Assembly (NCBI GenBank): GCA_934255545.1
Contig: CAKQOE010000023.1
Location: 1 to 38,031 of the forward strand
Origin: an uncultured Clostridia bacterium
Lineage (GTDB): Bacteria; Bacillota; Clostridia; Peptostreptococcales; Anaerovoracaceae
Length of the DNA stretch: 38,031 bases
Direction: 5' to 3'
A model generated the notes under the pieces. It did not search any database. It saw nothing but the letters and a program-made list of their open reading frames with translations, and was not told the origin of the DNA. The number at the start of each line of letters is the position of its first letter. Position 1 is the first letter of the stretch. Of this stretch, positions 1-8,012 are shown one piece after another. The position numbers and the translations under genes are program-made.

Positions 1-90
1 GCATATCCATTCTGCTCCGAGCTCCGCTTATCCGTATATCAGCCACCAGCATCAGCAATTTCACAATAATAAAAGTTACAATAAAGTATA
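1..90. repeat. Arm of a large hairpin repeat element, cut by the window start
   Basis: This stretch is nearly identical, in reverse complement, to the left arm of the complete element at 24036-24351. It ends with the same 14-bp terminal sequence TACAATAAAGTATA at 77-90, which lies 11 bp from the stop codon of the small membrane protein gene at 102. The rest of the element lies outside the window. Its position right behind a stop codon fits a role as, or insertion next to, a transcript 3' end. Confidence 0.85.
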
Positions 91-101
91 CGTTTTTGCT
101 A

Positions 102-311
102 TCAGGACAGCAGACCGGTGAGCATAAGGGCTGCCGAAATGCAGGCGAGGACGCCTACGGCTGCAAATGCTATGCTCATGCCCTTCGGAAGCTTTTTTCT
201 GTTAAAGAATGAAAAGCAAATGAGCGCGATACCAAGGCCTGCGCCAAATGCGAGCGCTATTATGAAAAGCGGGCTTACCGCTGCCGTTCCTGTTATCGAT
301 ATCATTTCCAT
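102..311 (-). CDS. Small two-helix membrane protein, unknown function
   Basis: A 69-residue protein with two hydrophobic segments, about residues 12-35 and 47-68. They are separated by a short basic loop (NRKKLPKG), which suggests a helical hairpin in the membrane with the loop inside. A GGAGGA ribosome binding site lies 9 nt before the ATG, which supports expression. It follows the GHL10 gene on the same strand with a 24-bp gap, so the two are probably cotranscribed. I do not recognise the family. Confidence 0.7.
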   Translation of the reverse strand: MEMISITGTAAVSPLFIIALAFGAGLGIALICFSFFNRKKLPKGMSIAFAAVGVLACISAALMLTGLLS

Positions 312-335
312 GGATGATATTCCTCCGTTTTGTGA

Positions 336-2153
336 TTATTTACTTTCTATGATGACAGTCCTCGCGCCGTTGTTCCAGTCAACTTTATATCCTGCAGCCT
401 CCGCCAGATAACGTACAGGCGCGTATGTTCTCGAATCCTTAAGTATAGCTGCCGTATCCATAGTCATCGTCTCCGGATCTGTCACCGTCCCGTCTGCGCT
501 CTTTTTCATTACTTTATATGTATTGGAGCCTATCGTAAACACTACCACGACAGAATCGTTCTGGAATATAGCCTGACGGTTTTCGTCCTCCCATATCACG
601 CTCATGCCAAGCGCATCGCCTACTGCGCGGAGCGGGCATAACGTCCTCTTATTTTTGTCTATGAACGGCTTTGCATCAGTATAAGTTACATATGTGCCGT
701 TCACCGTGATGTTTACCGCGTTCGGGTCTGCCGACGGAGTCGGCGCCGTATTATTGTTATTATTGCCACCGCTGTTATTATTGCTGCTGTTATTTCCACC
801 GGACGGATCACTGGGAGATGTCCCGCCTCCGCTGCTGTTGTTTCCGGCAGCATAATATGTCTTATAAAGGTTTACAATATTGGAATCATTTGCCATAAGC
901 TTGTATCTGAAGTGTATCTCTCCCTTTATATTGCTGTCAGCCTTGTTTATGGCGAGCTGGCGCTGCAGCTCGGATGTCCCGTACCAGACGCTATTTTTGT
1001 CAGTAACATTTGAAGAACGATAGTCTGCCATACCTATATAAAGGTCTACATCACTGTTCTTGACGGCATTGCTCCACCATCTGGCGAGCACGCTGTAGTC
1101 AGCTGCTGTATAGCCTATGTTCCAGTAGATCTGCGGCGCTATGTAATCTATAGTCCCGGCATTTATCCACGCAAGGCAGTCGGCAAATTTCTGAGTGTAC
1201 GCCTCATTCCCTTTTGTCGCTGAGCCGTTCGGCATAGTAGTTGAATTTGCCCAAATGCCCTGAGGGCTTATACCGAAACGTATGCTGCTGTCCGCCCGGT
1301 GCAGCTTTGTATCAAGCTCTGCGACAAGCTTGTTTACATTGTCTCTTCTCCAGTCGCTCTTATCTGAATATCCGGTACCGTAAGCTTTCCACGAAGCATC
1401 GTCATTGAACGATGTACCCGGATAGAAGTAATCATCCATATGGATACCGTCAACATCATAATTATTTACGATCTCAAGAGCGCCCTTTACTATAAGGTCT
1501 ATCGACTTAGGATTGCCGGGATCGTAGTAATAATTTCCATCACTGTATTTTACGACGCAGTCAGCGTAATTGCCTTTTGCCGGATTGCTTGCAGCAAGGC
1601 TGTTCCACTCTGTATCGCCTCCGCGCGTTATCCTGTATGGATTTATCCACGCATGAAGCTCAAGCCCGCGCGCGTGAGCCGCGCTTACCCAGTACTCAAG
1701 CGGATCAAAGCCGTCAGCAGGCGCAACGCCCTGAATCCCTGATATGTAGCTGCTCCACGGGAATATGTCAGATCTGTATAATGCGTCGCCGCATGGTCTG
1801 ACCTGCAGGAACACTGTATTCATGTTCATAGCTTTTACATTATCGAGTATCCTGTCAGCCTCTGCCTTCAGTACCGCAGCGTCAGTCGTTTTTGTCGAAG
1901 GATAATCGAGATTCATTACAGTCGATACCCATATGCCGCGCATATCATTTGCGCTTGCCTTTGCCGAGCTTCCGGCAGTCGTCCCTGAGCTGCCGTCTGC
2001 TGCCCATACAGACATCAGTGATGCCGCTACAGTCCATACTACAAATATCACAGCCACAACGAGCGCTGTCGCAGACAACCATCTCCTGCGCTTTCTCGTA
2101 TAGCTGTTTCTGTTGTCGGGATCCTTCTGCTCCCTTGAATTATTTTGTGCCAT
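336..2153 (-). CDS. GHL10-family glycoside hydrolase-like protein with C-terminal copper amine oxidase N-like domain
   Basis: A 605-residue, probably membrane-anchored surface protein. A basic N-terminus is followed by one transmembrane segment (about residues 27-52). The GHL10/DUF187 domain (about 70-430) has family landmarks RGIWVSTVMNLDYP, GIHMDDYFYPG, GISPQGIWAN and DYIAPQIYWN. This TIM-barrel family (YngK-like) is thought to act on cell-wall or extracellular glycans, but the substrate is unknown. A Ser/Asn/Gly-rich linker (about 440-480) leads to a Cu_amine_oxidN1-type domain (about 490-605, with TLCPLRAVGDALG and TYAPVRYLAEAAGY). That domain is common in clostridial surface proteins and is probably a binding module rather than an oxidase. 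The start is supported by AAGGAG 7 nt upstream of the ATG. Confidence 0.9.
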   Translation of the reverse strand: MAQNNSREQKDPDNRNSYTRKRRRWLSATALVVAVIFVVWTVAASLMSVWAADGSSGTTAGSSAKASANDMRGIWVSTVMNLDYPSTKTTDAAVLKAEADRILDNVKAMNMNTVFLQVRPCGDALYRSDIFPWSSYISGIQGVAPADGFDPLEYWVSAAHARGLELHAWINPYRITRGGDTEWNSLAASNPAKGNYADCVVKYSDGNYYYDPGNPKSIDLIVKGALEIVNNYDVDGIHMDDYFYPGTSFNDDASWKAYGTGYSDKSDWRRDNVNKLVAELDTKLHRADSSIRFGISPQGIWANSTTMPNGSATKGNEAYTQKFADCLAWINAGTIDYIAPQIYWNIGYTAADYSVLARWWSNAVKNSDVDLYIGMADYRSSNVTDKNSVWYGTSELQRQLAINKADSNIKGEIHFRYKLMANDSNIVNLYKTYYAAGNNSSGGGTSPSDPSGGNNSSNNNSGGNNNNNTAPTPSADPNAVNITVNGTYVTYTDAKPFIDKNKRTLCPLRAVGDALGMSVIWEDENRQAIFQNDSVVVVFTIGSNTYKVMKKSADGTVTDPETMTMDTAAILKDSRTYAPVRYLAEAAGYKVDWNNGARTVIIESK

Positions 2154-2254
2154 TACTTTCTCCTTATCCCTTTAATTTTCAATAAGCTGTATATATCAAT
2201 ATTTTTGATACATATTAAAGCGTCCCGTAAACGCGCATGCTGCAAATAAAATAA

Positions 2255-2282
2255 GCCACGCGCTGCAATGGAAACACGTGGC
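2255..2282 (-). terminator. Probable terminator after the CpsB-like gene
   Basis: On the minus strand GCCACG pairs with CGTGGC around a 16-nt loop and is followed by the T-rich run TTATTTTATTTG. It lies between the stop of the PHP phosphatase gene (2389) and the start of the GHL10 gene (2153). The loop is long, so this is a moderate call. Confidence 0.5.
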
Positions 2283-2388
2283 AATTATACTACATTATTT
2301 TGACAAAACAGCCTTATCAGTGAAAATTTAATTTTCTCTTAATATGGCATTTCGCATTTTTCTCAGGATATATTTTTTCGATACCCCG

Positions 2389-3117
2389 TCACAACGTTAT
2401 TATTTCAGCGTTTTTCAGTATCTCGCGTCCGCGCGCGTCTATCTCGTCCAGAATCTCCTGACCGCATACCTCTCTGATCATACGTATAGCGCGTCCGAGA
2501 TCCTGCGGTCGCCATTCGCAGCTGTGACAGTCCGATCCGAGCAGATGGATCTTGCGCTCCTCGAGCAGCGGCTTAAAAAACTGGATATTACTGTAATTAT
2601 TTATATATATCGCATTCATTTGTATAAGGACTTCGTCCATATCATAATAATGTTCTATATACTTTTTAGGAGTAAAATTAAGGAAATATCTGTCTATATG
2701 CGGAAGTATAGGAGTCAACGGTGAATTGAGCGCTATATCGTCTATAGTTTTAACTACAGAGTCAGACCACGGTATGAACGGCATCTCAGTAAGTATATAT
2801 CCTGTTCCTTTTATTTGAAGTTCGTCAAGATAATCCCAGTTATTCATACCCGGAATGTACTCTACCTCAGATCCAAGCACGACTCTCGGCACCATGAGAC
2901 GATCTTCATCCGTCAGCGCCTCTCTTATCCAGTCAAGCCTGTCCTGCCTGTCGCGCAGCCATGTACCTATCTTATGCTCGCCGCGTCTGAAATGCGATGT
3001 GAGAACTACCGTATCTATGCCCTGAGCAAAGCTCTGCTTAAGCATTGTTATCGATTCCTGAACGTTATGAGATCCGTCATCTATGTTAGGCAATATATGA
3101 GTATGAAAATCGATCAT
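2389..3117 (-). CDS. CpsB/CapC-type PHP-family tyrosine-protein phosphatase
   Basis: About 242 residues from the chosen start. PHP-domain metal ligands are visible: DFHTHILPNIDDGS at the N-terminus, SHF and PHIDRYF internally, and GSDCHS near the C-terminus. Relatives (CpsB, YwqE) are Mn-dependent phosphatases that dephosphorylate bacterial tyrosine kinases controlling capsule or exopolysaccharide synthesis. No partner kinase is in this window. I chose the ATG that begins MIDFHTH because it has AAAGGTG 9 nt upstream and matches the family N-terminus. An upstream in-frame ATG at 3153 would add 12 residues not typical of the family. Confidence 0.85.
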   Translation of the reverse strand: MIDFHTHILPNIDDGSHNVQESITMLKQSFAQGIDTVVLTSHFRRGEHKIGTWLRDRQDRLDWIREALTDEDRLMVPRVVLGSEVEYIPGMNNWDYLDELQIKGTGYILTEMPFIPWSDSVVKTIDDIALNSPLTPILPHIDRYFLNFTPKKYIEHYYDMDEVLIQMNAIYINNYSNIQFFKPLLEERKIHLLGSDCHSCEWRPQDLGRAIRMIREVCGQEILDEIDARGREILKNAEIITL

Positions 3118-3184
3118 TTCCAAGATCACCTTTCCTGCTGCCCCGGGCAGCATCGGACTTCCGCATCACGCACAAAGCGCTTAT

Positions 3185-3808
3185 TTATATGATATCTGAA
3201 AGTACAACTATAAGTATTCCTGACTCAACGCTGATCTCAGCGATGTCCTCTGTGAATTCATTGCTCACGCCGAGCGCGAAAGTATTTGTGAGCACTGCGC
3301 CCTCGAGCGGGTATTTCACGCCTCTCAGCGTAACGCCTGTGCATTCTGTATCGAATGCGAAAACAGAAATATTTCGCCACGAGCTGCGCGGCACACGCCT
3401 CCTTCCGTCTCTGACAGCGAATATCTGATGATGACCGTCAACGATCTGAAGATCCGCGCCCTTAGCTGCAGCGAATGCAATAAGCGAAATATTCGCAAGC
3501 ATATGATCTACGCGCCCTCCCAGGGCGCCCACAAGCATTATCCTGCGGTAACCGCGCCTTATGGCGAGCTTAAGCGCCATCATCGTATCCGTATCGTCCT
3601 TTTCCGGCTTTGTCCTGATTATCTCTACTCCGCCCGGCAGGTCACCGAGGTACGAGTCAAAATCTCCTATGATCACGTCAGGAACTATATCAGCGCGCTG
3701 AGCGTGTATATACCCCGCATCGCACGCTATAACAAAATCTGCTTTTGTGAAGCTCACCGGAAAATAACACTCCGGGGCTCCGGATATTATCAGACAGAAC
3801 TCTGACAT
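3185..3808 (-). CDS. thiN: Thiamine diphosphokinase
   Basis: A 207-residue protein that transfers diphosphate from ATP to thiamine to make thiamine diphosphate in the cytosol. Family motifs appear in the expected order: CDAGY (about 28), IIGDFDSY (about 45), KPEKDDTDTMMAL (about 67) and GALGGRVDHMLANI (about 92). The C-terminal beta-rich thiamine-binding domain follows, and the length is normal. An AAGGAAGTG site precedes the ATG. It lies between the CCA and PHP genes on the same strand with short gaps, so cotranscription is plausible. No TPP riboswitch was seen upstream. Confidence 0.92.
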   Translation of the reverse strand: MSEFCLIISGAPECYFPVSFTKADFVIACDAGYIHAQRADIVPDVIIGDFDSYLGDLPGGVEIIRTKPEKDDTDTMMALKLAIRRGYRRIMLVGALGGRVDHMLANISLIAFAAAKGADLQIVDGHHQIFAVRDGRRRVPRSSWRNISVFAFDTECTGVTLRGVKYPLEGAVLTNTFALGVSNEFTEDIAEISVESGILIVVLSDII

Positions 3809-3887
3809 CTTATCACTTCCTTATATTATGAATAACGGCTGCAGCTTTATCATCTGCCGGCAGATGCGCTCAACCGGTTTTTTACAT

Positions 3888-5273
3888 TTACATTTTTTTC
3901 ATATTTTCAATTTCATTTAAAAGCGCTTCGCGCTCATTTGGAATACGGTCAGTTATGACCGCTTCAAGCAGTGCGTTCAATACGCTGCCTATCGCTTCTC
4001 CGCTCATTCCTGCAGCTGCAACATCAGCTCCGTTTACGGCAAGACTTCTTAAGTCGGTGCAATCACCGGAAGCCATGATATCATCTCTGAGGCTCGCTAA
4101 AGCCGCATTTTTAGACTCAGCTTCTCCGAGGTATTTTTCATACTTTCCTGAAGCGTCTGCGTGGCGCACGTACATGAGCTCATCAAATATCTGCCTTCCA
4201 AGTCTTCCAAGCCATCTGCGCACATCGGCACGTTCCTGGCGTATCTTAAGATCGTGATATTTGATAAGTGTAACTATATGTTCTATCATCTTCTTTGGCA
4301 GCTTCATCCTGCGGAGTATAACAGCGGCCATCTCCGCGCCTTTTGCCGGATGACCCTGAAATCTGCCTCGACCGTTGTCATCTATAACGCATACTACGGG
4401 TTTTGCTATGTCATGGAACAGCATAGTCAGCCTGAACACCGGCATCGCCGGTATATCCTCAACCGCGCAAAGCGTATGATGCCACACGTCGCGGTTATGG
4501 TAAGGGCTGCGCTGGTCAAATCCGATCATCGGCTCAAGCTCAGGTATGATAAAACAGAAAACTTCTCTGTAATCATCAAGCAGCGCGGCTGCTCTTTCAC
4601 CGCACATAAATTTTATAAATTCTTCCGTTATACGCTCCTGCGAAACAAGCGACAGCAAACGGTAATCGCGGCGTATGGCTGCTTCTGTTTCAGGCTCCAG
4701 ATCAAGTGATTTTTCTGACATGAAGCGCAGCGCTCTGAGTATGCGAAGAGCGTCTTCCCTGAAGCGCTCATCAGGGTCCCCTACACAGCGTAATATGCCT
4801 GCCTTCAGATCATCACGTCCTCCGAACGGGTCGGTCAGGCCGACACCGGGGCTGTACGCCATTGCATTTACTGTAAAATCCCGCCTTGACAGGTCATCAT
4901 TTATATCGTCTACAAACGATACATTATCAGGATGGCGCCCGTCACTGTATCCTCCCTCGCTTCGAAACGTTGTTATTTCAAAGGTTTCATAAGAGTCACG
5001 ATCTTCACAGTACGGAGATCTGTCCGCACCGCCGCCTGTGACAAGCGTTACCGTACCGTGCTTTAAACCGGTAGGTATGACCTTTTCATCTGCAAAGATA
5101 CGCATGACATCATCAGGCAGCGCAGAAGTGCATATATCCCAGTCATGAGGCTGTTTTCCCTGCATCGTATCACGAACGCATCCACCAACGACGTAAGCGC
5201 TGAAGCCGTTTTTTTGAAGTTTTTTTATTATATTTTCCGCATGCTCGGGTATCTTTATAAGAATATTTTCCAT
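3888..5273 (-). CDS. cca: CCA tRNA nucleotidyltransferase (class II, with HD domain)
   Basis: A 461-residue enzyme that adds or repairs the 3'-CCA end of tRNAs. The nucleotidyltransferase head has VGGCVRD (about 29-35) and HDWDICT (about 43-49). A second acidic motif (RRDFTVNAMAY) and the RRILRALRF-type neck motif RILRALRFMSE follow. An HD phosphohydrolase-type domain has HHTLCAVED and LFHDIAKP (about 265-295). The length fits clostridial CCA enzymes with a C-terminal HD domain. The start has a GGTGG ribosome binding site. Confidence 0.93.
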   Translation of the reverse strand: MENILIKIPEHAENIIKKLQKNGFSAYVVGGCVRDTMQGKQPHDWDICTSALPDDVMRIFADEKVIPTGLKHGTVTLVTGGGADRSPYCEDRDSYETFEITTFRSEGGYSDGRHPDNVSFVDDINDDLSRRDFTVNAMAYSPGVGLTDPFGGRDDLKAGILRCVGDPDERFREDALRILRALRFMSEKSLDLEPETEAAIRRDYRLLSLVSQERITEEFIKFMCGERAAALLDDYREVFCFIIPELEPMIGFDQRSPYHNRDVWHHTLCAVEDIPAMPVFRLTMLFHDIAKPVVCVIDDNGRGRFQGHPAKGAEMAAVILRRMKLPKKMIEHIVTLIKYHDLKIRQERADVRRWLGRLGRQIFDELMYVRHADASGKYEKYLGEAESKNAALASLRDDIMASGDCTDLRSLAVNGADVAAAGMSGEAIGSVLNALLEAVITDRIPNEREALLNEIENMKKM

Positions 5274-5664
5274 ATTTCCACCGGATCTTATCCGCTTTTA
5301 TCACAGACTTTCTGTCATAGATCTTTTATCATAAAATAATGCTGATCATCCCTGCTGTCCATTTATTACAGAGATATCCTCAACAGTATAATTTTACATT
5401 ACACCGGCTTTATTTTCAATAACTGTCACGATACTTTAATGCAGATGAAATATTGTTCCGGTATCCCACTTATCTTGCTTATCTTACTTTCTTAACAATT
5501 CTTAAATATCCGCATTTTTAAATTCTATGAAGTATAATATTTACGATACTATCGTAATAGTAGTTGACTGTATACTATTACAGTAGTATAATTCAAAAAG
5601 GGTCAAAAATATTTAAATTTCAAAAGGGTATTTCAAAAGGAGTATTGAAGATAAGAGAATTAAA
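5274..5664. other. 391-bp AT-rich intergenic region between divergent cca and deacetylase genes
   Basis: This region must hold the promoters of both divergent genes. On the plus side I see the consensus promoter and palindromes listed separately. A seven-codon TTG mini-ORF (5645-5668), preceded by AAAGGAG, overlaps the deacetylase ATG in another frame. No further gene was seen. Confidence 0.6.
5541..5592 (+). promoter_or_regulatory. Consensus sigma-70-type promoter with palindromic operator candidates for the deacetylase gene
   Basis: TTGACT (5564-5569) and TATAAT (5587-5592) are separated by exactly 17 bp. A perfect palindrome, TTACGATA-C-TATCGTAA, occupies 5541-5557 directly upstream of the -35. 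Two related imperfect dyads of the form TACTAT...TAGTA lie at 5547-5562 and 5573-5588, the second filling the spacer and touching the -10. This layout suggests repression by a dimeric regulator, but no identity can be given. Confidence 0.7.
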
Positions 5665-6510
5665 ATGAAAAAAACAACATTAAAAAGAGTCGCAATATCG
5701 GTTTGCGAGATCGTGCTTATCATCACAGTCATAGCAGGCTGCGCGCTTATACGCTACACATCCCAGTCGCCCGCATCGCCGCCGTATGACGCGGATATGC
5801 CGATACTGATGTATCACGACCTGAATGACGGCACACAGCCGTGTAATTCCATGACTGTAACTGCAGCACGCATGGAGGCCGACCTGAAATGGCTGAGCGA
5901 CAACGGCTACACTACAGTACTGCCGCGCGAGCTCGCTGCGGGCGTCCCGCTGCCGGATAAACCTGTCATGATAACATTTGATGACGGCTACAGGAGCAAT
6001 TACGACATACTTTTTCCGCTGCTGAAAAAGTACGATATGAAGGCTGCCATCTCTATCGTTGTTTCTGCCACGGACAAAGGCTCCGAGCATGCGCTCACAT
6101 GGGACATGTGCCGTGAGATGACTGATTCGGGACTAGTCGAAATAGATTCGCATACATACGACCTGCACAATCCCGACTCATGCGGAGCTTATAAAAATGA
6201 AGGCGACAACGGTATCCAGCGTCACCGCTGGGAAGGACTGCGCAGCTATAACAGGCGTGTCATAGACGATATCATAAAAAGCTATGATCGTATACAAAAA
6301 GAAACAGGGCAGCCTCCGTCTATGCTCGCTTATCCATACGGCATTTCAGACAAAGTCGCCCTGCTTTATGTACATCATTATTTTCCTGTAACAGTCGTGA
6401 CAGCTTATAAGACCGCCGACCTGCGCCACGGTCTGCACGAGCTTACACGCTTTTCCATAAATATGGAAAACACGCCTGAAGCTGTAATAAACAGTGATAG
6501 CACGAATTAA
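5665..6510 (+). CDS. Membrane-anchored polysaccharide deacetylase (NodB homology family)
   Basis: A 281-residue protein with an N-terminal hydrophobic segment (about residues 9-30) followed by an extracellular NodB-type domain. Metal and catalytic motifs are visible: ILMYHDLN, MITFDDGYRSNYD (catalytic Asp and metal Asp), EIDSHTYDLHN (the two metal His) and AYPYG. Such enzymes remove acetyl groups from N-acetyl sugars of peptidoglycan or surface polysaccharides. It is a monocistronic plus-strand gene behind a strong promoter. The ribosome binding site is weak: AAAGGAG is 22 nt upstream, with only AAGAG closer. The downstream neighbour is convergent. Confidence 0.9.
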   Translation: MKKTTLKRVAISVCEIVLIITVIAGCALIRYTSQSPASPPYDADMPILMYHDLNDGTQPCNSMTVTAARMEADLKWLSDNGYTTVLPRELAAGVPLPDKPVMITFDDGYRSNYDILFPLLKKYDMKAAISIVVSATDKGSEHALTWDMCREMTDSGLVEIDSHTYDLHNPDSCGAYKNEGDNGIQRHRWEGLRSYNRRVIDDIIKSYDRIQKETGQPPSMLAYPYGISDKVALLYVHHYFPVTVVTAYKTADLRHGLHELTRFSINMENTPEAVINSDSTN

Positions 6511-6569
6511 TATCCTGCAGCTGCAGCGGTCACCCACTGCACCGGATGCTGCGGATAATGATACAGCTT

Positions 6570-8012
6570 TTACTTTTCGTTATCAATATTAAGTATACTC
6601 AACGTTCTGTGTCCGAATACATCAAACGTTATCGAAGCCTCACGGCCGCCCCTGTTGCCGCCGTAACCGGATGATCCGGCAGCTGCGAGCTTCTGCTCAC
6701 GCATACCGTCTGCAGTCCTGAACACGATACGGTGCGGTGTCAGATATCCGTCAGGATCAAGCGTTCCTTCTATTTTATAATCTGTAAATGACTCAGGGTC
6801 GGCAGCTAAAAGCTGCCGGCCTTTTTCCATATCCGAAGGCCTCAGAGGGAGCTCGCGCGCCGGGCGCGCATTTTTTCTGCCTCTTTTTTTGAATGATCCA
6901 GTTTGTTCAGCTGCCGTGCAGCTGTTCTCCGTCAGGCTCCACAGTTGGAAGTCTCTGCCGCGTTTTATCAGGCGCTTTACTGTATTGCTCACAGCAAGTT
7001 CGCCTGCGTCTGCGCAAAGGAAATTTCTGCCGAGTTTTGAGGCTGCGGCTGCAAGCGTTCCCGAACCGCAGAAAAAGTCAGCGCATATGTCGCCCGGCTC
7101 AGTCACTGCTTTTATTATTTTCTCAAGGAGCGCCTCAGGCTTCTGCGTCGCATAGTTAAGGCGTTCGCCTGAACTCCTTCCCACCATGTCTATCTGCCAG
7201 ACATCACGCGGATTTACGAGCGTGTACCAGCCGACTTCATCTTCAAATTCTTCAACACCCTTGAAGTGATAAGGTCTGAAGCCTCTATTGTATGATTTTT
7301 CCTTTTCAGGCTTGTTGAACCTGTAATTTTCTGTTTTACTGTAAAAAAGTATCGTATCATGCTTTCGCGAAAAATGACGCTTTGCGGCTCCGCCTGACTT
7401 GTACGTCCATATTATTTCATTTATAAAGTTATCCTCACCGAATATCTCGTCCATTATAAGCTTTACGGCGTGGACTGCGTGCCAGTCGAGGTGGATGAAT
7501 ATGCTGCCCTCGGGCTTGAGCGCGTCGCGCATGAAATAAAGCCTGACTGCTATCATGCGCAGATAATCCTTTATATCGCGGTTCCACATATCGCTGTAGG
7601 CGCGCTGCCTGAGCTTTACCTTGTAAAGCTTTTCTGTATCGCTGTCATCATCCTGCGAGGCGGCCGAACCGCCGCCTGCTTTCCGTGCCGCATTTTCATC
7701 GCTGCAGTATACTTCTACATTGACTTCCTGCTTTGTTTTTGTGAAAAACGGTGGGTCGCAGTATATCATGTTGAGCTTTTCAATAAGCTCACCGCTGCGT
7801 ATGCCGTCTGCAAGCAGCTGAAGGTTGTCTGCATGGTATATCTGACCTGATGATCGTACTCCTGAGTCGGCTGTGCATGACGCGCCGCCGGCTCCGCCCG
7901 CGGCTGACCGCAGCTCCATGCGATAACTGCCCGGAGCCCCGCTCTCAAGCAGGCGTTTGTATTCAATTTCAGCGTCTGTTACTATCTGAGCGAGTTCTCT
8001 TATGAGGCTCAT
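6570..8012 (-). CDS. Adenine-type site-specific DNA methyltransferase, no partner endonuclease seen
   Basis: A 480-residue protein. Motif IV is DPPF (residues 86-89) and the SAM-binding motif I is FCGSGT (about 314-319), preceded by TQKPEALLEKII. Motif IV before motif I is the beta-class order of N6-adenine or N4-cytosine methyltransferases, and DPPF is usual for adenine. The C-terminal 120 residues carry a basic patch (KKRGRKNARP) and an extension I do not recognise. Its start overlaps the stop of the YgiQ gene by 4 bp (ATGA), so translation is coupled. No restriction endonuclease gene flanks it, so it is an orphan methyltransferase, or its partner lies elsewhere. Confidence 0.88.
   Translation of the reverse strand: MSLIRELAQIVTDAEIEYKRLLESGAPGSYRMELRSAAGGAGGASCTADSGVRSSGQIYHADNLQLLADGIRSGELIEKLNMIYCDPPFFTKTKQEVNVEVYCSDENAARKAGGGSAASQDDDSDTEKLYKVKLRQRAYSDMWNRDIKDYLRMIAVRLYFMRDALKPEGSIFIHLDWHAVHAVKLIMDEIFGEDNFINEIIWTYKSGGAAKRHFSRKHDTILFYSKTENYRFNKPEKEKSYNRGFRPYHFKGVEEFEDEVGWYTLVNPRDVWQIDMVGRSSGERLNYATQKPEALLEKIIKAVTEPGDICADFFCGSGTLAAAASKLGRNFLCADAGELAVSNTVKRLIKRGRDFQLWSLTENSCTAAEQTGSFKKRGRKNARPARELPLRPSDMEKGRQLLAADPESFTDYKIEGTLDPDGYLTPHRIVFRTADGMREQKLAAAGSSGYGGNRGGREASITFDVFGHRTLSILNIDNEK

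Noticed and set aside
4161..4709. 182-codon plus-strand frame inside cca
   Set aside because: Antisense shadow of a clearly conserved gene, with no initiation signals.
5645..5668. Seven-codon TTG mini-ORF overlapping the deacetylase start
   Set aside because: The ribosome binding site is only 3 nt from the TTG and the frame is very short. It is mentioned in the region note but not called as a gene.
6570..8012. Restriction-modification system
   Set aside because: No endonuclease or specificity subunit gene is adjacent; neighbours are YgiQ and a deacetylase.
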